This document shows positions 58,263 through 64,000 of a stretch of 64,000 nucleotides of DNA, in pieces. Position 1 is the first letter of the stretch; each line of letters opens with the position of its first letter. Under the pieces are notes generated by a model that was not told the origin of the DNA, made no database searches, and was given only the letters and a program-made list of their open reading frames with translations. A program made the position numbers and the translations under genes. The DNA comes from Neolewinella maritima (GTDB lineage: Bacteria > Bacteroidota > Bacteroidia > Chitinophagales > Saprospiraceae). The stretch spans positions 310,001 to 374,000 of the forward strand of contig NZ_CAKLPZ010000002.1 in NCBI RefSeq assembly GCF_923081025.1, read 5' to 3'.

Positions 58263-61200
58263 TTACTTGCTACCCAGTGCGCGAAAGTACTCGTCGACCA
58301 GGCTGCGGTAGTAGGGCCGTAGCTGGGGCGTAACACGCTGAAAACGCTCTACCTCGGCGCGACGCTGCTTGATGTATTCCTCCAGGCTGGGCGGCAGCTC
58401 ACGGCGCTGCTGCTCGGCGGTGGCGGACTTGCGTTGCTCGTCCATCTTTTGTTCGCGTTCGGCGCGTTCGTGCTCGAGCATTTTGGTGAGGATCTCCTGC
58501 TGCCGCAGCAGCGTCTCTTCGGTGAGGCGCTTGTTGACCAGATCCTCCTCTGCCTCATTCATCTGATCGATGAGTTGCTCCAACAGGCCGTCCTTTCCCT
58601 CGCCGTTCTGCTGGCGCTCCCGCTGTTTTTCCTCCAGGGCACGACGCAGGGCGGCCTGGCGTGCGGCCATTTCGGCAAATTCCTTGCTGTTGCCACCGGT
58701 ACCTCCCTGGCCTTCACCCGGTTTGAGGCCTTCCTTCAGCCCCTTCATGTCTTCTCCGATACCCTCCTGTTCCTGGCTGCCCTTCTGACCATCACTGCCG
58801 GGATTCTCACTGGGTTTGCCACCCTGCTGGCCCTGTCCCTGATTCTTGGGGCTCTGACACTGTTGCTGTCCCTGCATCTGGCCGGCCATTTGCTGCTGCA
58901 TCTGCGCCATACTCTCGTTGAGCATGAGGGCCAGGTCGTTCAGACCGGTCATGGTACGCTGCTGTAGGTTGGCGGCCTGGGGGGTATGGCGCTCTTCGAG
59001 TTCGGAGACGGTCTCGGAGAGGTTGCCGCGGATCTCGGTGACCTTCTCGGTGACGAAAGATTCGATTTGAAAATTGCGCTTGGCGAGGGCCTGGAGAGAG
59101 TCTCGTACGAGCTCGAAATCTCCGTTGATTTGAAACTGCTGCTGTACGAGTTCGACGTAGCGGGGCGTATTGACGGTGGTCTGGTTGAGCTGGTCCATCG
59201 TTTCCTCCTGGTCGAAGCTGAGGTCGACGATATTTTCGAGCAGTTGGCGGATGGCGGCCATGTCTTCCTTATTCGACTCTTGCTGCATGCTCTGCATATC
59301 CTGCTGCATCTGCTGGGCCATCTTTTTCATCTTCTTGCCAGCCTCCTGTTGCTTCTTGGCGGCTTCCTGCGGCTTTTGCTCCTGAAGTTGTTCCTGGGCG
59401 TCCTGCATGTCCTGTTCTACGGCTTCCTGCTCCTCGGGCTTGGTGTCCAGGGGCATGGGCTTGTCGAGGGCTTCGTTCTTCTGCTCGGCCTGCTCCAGCT
59501 TTTCCTTAAGGTCCTGAAACTCTTCCTGTAGCTTTTCCTGCTCCTGCTGGAGTTCCTCGTTACTTTTTTCTTCCTGCTCGGTTTCTTCGGCGAGTTGCTC
59601 CTGGTCTTCTGCCAGTTCTTCCATCTTCTCGATGGCGTCCTGCATCTCCTTTTCTACTTCCAGTTGCTTGAACAGCTCGAGCATACGCTCGAGCTTAGCC
59701 TCGGCTTCTTCGTCGGACAGCTCCATGTCCTCCATCTTCTCCAGGGTCTGATCCTTGTTGAGCTCTTCCATGAGCTTCTGGATCTCCTCCATGAGCTCCT
59801 GCATCTCTTCGTTAACGGACTCCTGAAACATTTCCTGGAGCTGCTCTTCCTTTTCCTGGAGTTGCTCGTTCTGCTGGGGCTGGTTTTCCAGATTTTCCTC
59901 AAAGGCCTTCTGCGCCTCCTCGAGCTGTTCCTGGATCTGCTGCTGGCGTTCAGCGAGTTTTTCCACCTCCTTTTTGAGCTTCCAGTCAACCTCTTTTTCC
60001 TGCAGCATCTTTTCCCGCAGGGACTTAGTGTCGTCCTTTAGCTCCCGGGTAGCCTCCAGGGCTTGCTTGAGCTGGTCCTTGATCTTGCTGTCGTTCTGCT
60101 CGGCCTGCTGTTCCATTTCGGCCTCAGTGGGCATACGGTAGGCCATCACGGCGGTTTTGGCGCGTTTGCTGCCGTTCACGCCGTCGTTATCGTACACTTC
60201 GAAGTAGTAGGTGAGCTCATCACCGGGTTCCAGCTGGAGATCGCTGCGTAGATCGAGCACGTGGTCGTACCGGGCCTGCTTGCCGCTGCGACCGCTGATG
60301 GGGGTGCGTACTTCATCGGCCTCGCTGCCGCCCCGTTGCAGGCGGTAAACGAAATTGAGCTTGTTGATCCCGTAGTCGTCGGAGGCTTCACCGACGAAGA
60401 AGAGGAGTTGAGCGTCCGTACTATCCTGAAAGCTTTCCACGCTGATCTGGGGGTACTGATCGGGGATGACGGACAGGGCGTAGCTGACCGAGTCCGCCAC
60501 GGGCAGGCGGTCGTTGCCGATGTAGAGGGTATAGCGGTCGTTGCGCAGGGCGCGGTGATCAAAGCTGTAGAGGTCCGTGCCATCCCGGCGCAGCTGCCCC
60601 AGGGTATCCGCGTCGGCAAAGCGCAGGTCGATGCGGGCGGTGTGCTCGGTATCGAAGGACCAGCGCAGGCGGGTGCCTACGGGTACGGTGAGATCACCGA
60701 TATTGGCGAGTTGCTCGTCGCGGCGGCCCAGGTAGTCCGGATAGTCTAGCTCGACGGTGAAGCCAGCGATATTTGGTTTGGGCAGAACGGTGAGGAGGTA
60801 TTCGGGGCTGACCACCTCCTCGGTAGCGAGCCGGAACGCGGTGGTTTCCTGTACGTTGTTGAAGGCGTAGGTAAAGGTGGTAGCGTTCTGTCGCTCCAGT
60901 CGGTAGCGGTAGCCATCTACTTCGATAAAGGCCTCGGCGGGCAGCACGTCCCCGTCTACCCGCGCAGTGAGTAGGTAGGTACCGTACTGTACGACTTCGG
61001 GGTCTTCCAGCAGCTCGAAGGTGAAGGGGGCGGGGCGTTCGAAGGCTTCGGAGTTGCGGATCAGCCGGCTGGTGCTATCGGTAATCAGGCTGGGGGCGGC
61101 CAGTAGCAGCACGGTGAGCAGGGCCAGCGGGGGCAGCGCGTACTTGATCAGGTACCGGCGGTTGTGGCGTAGGTCGATCGCCGAGCGGAAGGGTACCGGA

Positions 61201-61625
61201 CTGAGTTCGGCGGCCTTCTGATCGATGGAAGCTAGCAGCAGCGCACTGTCGGCCGAGTCGGCCTGCCGGCGCAGCTGCAGGACATTCAGCAGTTTGTCCT
61301 TTACGCTACCAAAATGTGCACCGATGATTTCGGCCGCCCGCTCGTGGCTGATCGTAGACCCCAGGCGGAAGTAGTGCGCCAGAGGCATGACGATCCAGAA
61401 GACAATAGCCCCCAGACTTGCGGCTAAAAAGCTGTACCAAAGCACCTTGCGGGTCAGGGGAGAGAAGTAGAACTGTGCCTCGAGCAAGCTGATCGCCAGA
61501 AACAGCAGTAAAACCAGTCCCACACTGTAGAGCAGGCCCCGAATTGCTCCGTTGACGTAGTACTTACGGATGAACTCATCCAACTTAGCAAGAAGTACAT
61601 CGGAATTGCGGGGCGTGACTGGCAT
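58263..61625 (-). CDS. DUF4175-family large coiled-coil membrane protein
   Basis: About 1120 residues; ATG 61625 (MPVTPRN) is preferred over a TTG three codons upstream. Two N-terminal TM helices (LLYSVGLVLLLFLAISLLE, LWYSFLAASLGAIVFWIVMP) and a third near 170-190. Residues ~200-480 are beta-sandwich-like repeats. Residues ~490-960 are an extreme Gln/Glu/Lys coiled coil (QEQLEEAQKAFEENLENQPQ) with a Met/Gln-rich stretch (MQQQMAGQMQGQQ). Typical of DUF4175 in Bacteroidota; function unknown. A TAATTTGT -7-like box overlaps the alternative TTG start. Confidence 0.88.
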   Translation of the reverse strand: MPVTPRNSDVLLAKLDEFIRKYYVNGAIRGLLYSVGLVLLLFLAISLLEAQFYFSPLTRKVLWYSFLAASLGAIVFWIVMPLAHYFRLGSTISHERAAEIIGAHFGSVKDKLLNVLQLRRQADSADSALLLASIDQKAAELSPVPFRSAIDLRHNRRYLIKYALPPLALLTVLLLAAPSLITDSTSRLIRNSEAFERPAPFTFELLEDPEVVQYGTYLLTARVDGDVLPAEAFIEVDGYRYRLERQNATTFTYAFNNVQETTAFRLATEEVVSPEYLLTVLPKPNIAGFTVELDYPDYLGRRDEQLANIGDLTVPVGTRLRWSFDTEHTARIDLRFADADTLGQLRRDGTDLYSFDHRALRNDRYTLYIGNDRLPVADSVSYALSVIPDQYPQISVESFQDSTDAQLLFFVGEASDDYGINKLNFVYRLQRGGSEADEVRTPISGRSGKQARYDHVLDLRSDLQLEPGDELTYYFEVYDNDGVNGSKRAKTAVMAYRMPTEAEMEQQAEQNDSKIKDQLKQALEATRELKDDTKSLREKMLQEKEVDWKLKKEVEKLAERQQQIQEQLEEAQKAFEENLENQPQQNEQLQEKEEQLQEMFQESVNEEMQELMEEIQKLMEELNKDQTLEKMEDMELSDEEAEAKLERMLELFKQLEVEKEMQDAIEKMEELAEDQEQLAEETEQEEKSNEELQQEQEKLQEEFQDLKEKLEQAEQKNEALDKPMPLDTKPEEQEAVEQDMQDAQEQLQEQKPQEAAKKQQEAGKKMKKMAQQMQQDMQSMQQESNKEDMAAIRQLLENIVDLSFDQEETMDQLNQTTVNTPRYVELVQQQFQINGDFELVRDSLQALAKRNFQIESFVTEKVTEIRGNLSETVSELEERHTPQAANLQQRTMTGLNDLALMLNESMAQMQQQMAGQMQGQQQCQSPKNQGQGQQGGKPSENPGSDGQKGSQEQEGIGEDMKGLKEGLKPGEGQGGTGGNSKEFAEMAARQAALRRALEEKQRERQQNGEGKDGLLEQLIDQMNEAEEDLVNKRLTEETLLRQQEILTKMLEHERAEREQKMDEQRKSATAEQQRRELPPSLEEYIKQRRAEVERFQRVTPQLRPYYRSLVDEYFRALGSK

Positions 61626-61864
61626 AGCGTACAAATTACGAAAGTGGAGGGACTACAGAATGATACAACGCAGTAGCCCCCAAATGTATTAAGCCGGCCC
61701 CGCACACAACAAATATGTGAAAACATATATATTGCCGCTCATCCGATATGTGTTTAACCAAACATCTGAGTCGTTAGGCTGTTTACAGCAGTGTCATCGG
61801 TACCTATTCCGGCGCCTAGATGGCTGCGCGCAACAGGTCCTCGCTTTCGCCCAACCACCCTACT

Positions 61865-62782
61865 ATGCACCACCTTACTACGCCCCAAATCCTGGCGCTC
61901 GCCAATAAGGTGGTCAGTGTGGAAGACTCTGAAAATCTACTGTGCGCTAATCTATCCGGACAGCTTCGCTACGCCAATATCTCGGCCTGCGACAAACTCG
62001 GCTACTCGCTTTCGGATATGCTGGATAAGTGCATTGCCGATTATTCTCCCAACTATACGGACGCCTTCTGGAGCCAGCACTGCGAGCGCACCATCGCTAA
62101 CGGCAGCGATCAGGTATATACCTACCACCAGAACTGCAAGGGAAAGCGCTACCCCGTGGTGATCACCAGCGTACCCCACACCGTAGACGAGACCAGCGAG
62201 CAGCTCATCTGCAGCACGGTGAAGGACGCACAGGACAGTCTGCGCTACAAGCGGATGCTCGAAACCGTAGGCGTCTCCAGCCGCACCGGTAGCTTCGACT
62301 ACAACCTCACCGATCAGAGTATCCTGGTGAGCGACAACCTGCTGGCCATCATGGGTACGGACAATCCCGAATCGCTCAAACCTTCCGTTATCGTAGACCG
62401 GCTGGGACGCGAGGAGGTATCCCGCTGGAACGCCGAGATGATCCACTTCATCACCGGATACCACCGTATGGACGAGCAGTTCTTAATGCGGGTCGCCGGC
62501 GATCAGCAGGCTACCATTCGGGTAGTTATCTGGTCCGTCATGGAGCAGGGTAAGGTCAGTAGCCTGGTCGGCCAGTATGAAGTAGTGGACGAAGAGCGCA
62601 AGGAGCGTATGGTGAGCCTGGAGGAAAACCAGCGCCGCCACATCATCAAGGCCCTGCGCTACACCAACGGCCGAGTCACCGGACCCAACGGAGCGGGCAA
62701 GTTGCTCGACATCAACGGGAAGACACTCTTCGCCCGCATGAAGAAGCTCCGCATCAATCGGGAAGATTACGCCCAGCGCTAG
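61865..62782 (+). CDS. PAS-domain protein with Fis-type DNA-binding end, no AAA+ domain
   Basis: About 305 residues from ATG 61865; the longer frame runs through non-coding-like DNA. Two PAS-type modules (LLCANLSGQLRYANISACDK, LGYSLSDMLDKCIADYSPNY; and a second around SSRTGSFDYNLTDQSILVSD). The end (SLEENQRRHIIKALRYTNGR, GAGKLLDINGKTLFARMKKL) is the HTH_8/Fis helix-turn-helix found in sigma-54 activators, but no AAA+ module lies between. It is a likely sensory transcription regulator. Target unknown. Confidence 0.82.
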   Translation: MHHLTTPQILALANKVVSVEDSENLLCANLSGQLRYANISACDKLGYSLSDMLDKCIADYSPNYTDAFWSQHCERTIANGSDQVYTYHQNCKGKRYPVVITSVPHTVDETSEQLICSTVKDAQDSLRYKRMLETVGVSSRTGSFDYNLTDQSILVSDNLLAIMGTDNPESLKPSVIVDRLGREEVSRWNAEMIHFITGYHRMDEQFLMRVAGDQQATIRVVIWSVMEQGKVSSLVGQYEVVDEERKERMVSLEENQRRHIIKALRYTNGRVTGPNGAGKLLDINGKTLFARMKKLRINREDYAQR

Positions 62783-63958
62783 CTAGAGCAGGCCGAGGAA
62801 GAACTCCCCCGCCTTGTAGAAGATAAAGGCCAGGACGCCGCCGCCCAGTAGATTTTGCCACCAGGTGTTAGTGCGCTGGCCCAGTAGGCTGCGCCGGTTA
62901 GCCAGTACCAGGACCACCGCGGCGATGAAGGGGAGCAGTAGACCGTTGACGATCTGCGCCACTACGATCACGCCGACCGTATTCCAGCCGGTAAGCGCTA
63001 CGGTAAGACCACTCAGCAAGACGATCAGCCAGGTAGCCCGAAAGCTTCGGCTATCCGGTGCGAACCCCAGCAACTCCTTACCGGCTACGGCCGCAGCGAG
63101 CGGTGCCGTGGTGGCCGAGCTGAATCCGGCCGCGAAAAGCCCAACCCCCAGGATAAGCTGTCCGTACGTACCCAGTACATCACGCAGTATCTGGCTGAGG
63201 TCCGCAAACGAGGTGAAGGAAGCCGCCGCGCCGCCCACTACTACGATGCAGCCCGTGATCAGGGCGCCCACCCCGAAGGATAGTCCCAGGCCCCGACGCA
63301 TATCCCCCAGGGTAGACTGGCTACCCAGCCCCGCGGCCAGGAAAAAATTATAGGGCACGATGGTGGTACCGAGCAGTCCGAGCAGAATGCCCGTATCTAC
63401 GGCCAGTGGGGCGTGTACGAGATCGTTACCCACGATGACGATCCGTAGTGCTCCTACGACGAACAACAGCCCCATCCCCACGACCATGAAAGCCATCACG
63501 CGGGCAATCGACTGTGTGCTGCCCCGCCAGAGTAGGGCCGCAATACCACCGGCGAGTACCAGTACCCAGTATGGGGATGAGGTAGGCAGCAACAGCGCCA
63601 GCCCTCCCACTGCGCCCAGCAGATTTCCCGCCTGATAAGCTGCACAGCCGAAGCACACCGCCGCGTAGAGTGCCACGGGAAGTACACCGCCCCCGCGTTC
63701 GCGCAACAACTCCCCCAGCGAGCGCTCACTCACGATGGTCACCCGCGCGGCCATCTCCATAAATACGTAGCCGGCTACCGCGGCCAGCAGGACGACCGGC
63801 AGGTAACTGTAGCCCCCCACCGCACCGGCCCGTGTGGCCGTAGCGACCGTGCCGGGCCCGATGAAGGCCGCGGCGATGAGTGACCAGACGAGGGCCCGGC
63901 CCCAGGATGAAGTAGCGATGGCGAAGTAGCTTGGTACGACCCGCAGTTTACGAAGAAT
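62783..63958 (-). CDS. Nramp-like transporter with altered metal-site motifs; start uncertain
   Basis: About 10-11 TM helices. The TM1 motif reads FIGPGTVATATRAGA in the place of DPGN, and TM6 reads TTIVPYNFFLAAGLGSQS in the place of MPHN, so Asp, Asn, Met and His ligands are missing. Later helices follow the Nramp order. The open frame reaches back to a TAG near 63992, but no ATG, GTG or TTG precedes TM1; 63958 marks an ATT, the best guess. The GTG at 63820 would cut off TM1. It resembles Nramp-related Mg/other-ion transporters more than Mn/Fe ones (inference). Confidence 0.7.
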   Translation of the reverse strand: MLRKLRVVPSYFAIATSSWGRALVWSLIAAAFIGPGTVATATRAGAVGGYSYLPVVLLAAVAGYVFMEMAARVTIVSERSLGELLRERGGGVLPVALYAAVCFGCAAYQAGNLLGAVGGLALLLPTSSPYWVLVLAGGIAALLWRGSTQSIARVMAFMVVGMGLLFVVGALRIVIVGNDLVHAPLAVDTGILLGLLGTTIVPYNFFLAAGLGSQSTLGDMRRGLGLSFGVGALITGCIVVVGGAAASFTSFADLSQILRDVLGTYGQLILGVGLFAAGFSSATTAPLAAAVAGKELLGFAPDSRSFRATWLIVLLSGLTVALTGWNTVGVIVVAQIVNGLLLPFIAAVVLVLANRRSLLGQRTNTWWQNLLGGGVLAFIFYKAGEFFLGLL

Positions 63959-64000
63959 TGCAACCCCCGGCCCGGTGGGGGAGTTGCCCCCCTATGATTC

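Noticed and set aside
1-64000. tRNA, rRNA, riboswitch or CRISPR array
   Set aside because: Looked for T-loop consensus, conserved rRNA blocks and regular spacer-repeat arrays on both strands; none found by eye.

Overview
The window is GC-rich chromosomal DNA from a member of the Bacteroidota, most likely a Saprospiria/Lewinella-like marine or soil bacterium (inference). The signs are a type A T9SS sorting domain (4197-5723), Bacteroidota-type promoters with a TAnnTTTG -7 box very close to start codons, a hybrid 7TMR-DISM/AraC two-component protein, DUF4175, DUF2167 and DUF5117 metalloprotease families, and an alpha-oxoamine synthase of the kind used for sphingo- or sulfonolipids. No tRNA, rRNA or CRISPR array was seen.

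Layout. 1-4.1 kb is a decayed polymorphic-toxin locus: Rhs core and tail fragments, three orphan immunity-like genes, and broken IS3- and IS1-family elements. 4.2-23.7 kb is ordinary chromosome: a secreted T9SS protein, a Gfo/Idh/MocA oxidoreductase plus DUF1080 hydrolase pair, DUF2167, a lipid-type oxoamine synthase, an inverted-repeat-bounded GxxExxY cassette, an esterase, CBS, a degenerate MtfA-like protein, MoxR, a PhoD-DUF1499 fusion, thymidine kinase, ParC-like topoisomerase and a zinc protease. Two copies of a REP-like double hairpin lie in this part.

24.0-31.7 kb is an AT-richer accessory island. Unrelated orphan genes (small membrane proteins, a one-TM helical protein, a two-TM 520-residue protein, a PD-(D/E)XK-like protein, and a GNAT/HTH pair) are separated by related degenerate spacers built from IS1182-type transposase ends and a short hairpin repeat. 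This is the best candidate in the window for an undescribed gene-capture or defence array. 31.7-36.5 kb holds a hybrid sensor kinase and a lipoprotein, bracketed by two decayed copies of the same gene-end/GH30-start junction.

36.5-42.2 kb is a plus-strand run: GH30, P450, nucleoside hydrolase, GNAT, a small DUF4834-like protein, an RluA-type synthase and RsmG. 42.2-61.6 kb is almost all minus strand: 6-phosphogluconolactonase coupled to a SNF2 ATPase; an M1 peptidase, mevalonate-PP decarboxylase, rhodanese and PNP operon; two perfect parS-like palindromes; the thrABC operon; YbeY with an RsbW-like protein; and a large DUF4175 coiled-coil protein. A PAS-Fis regulator and an Nramp-like transporter with altered metal-site motifs close the window.
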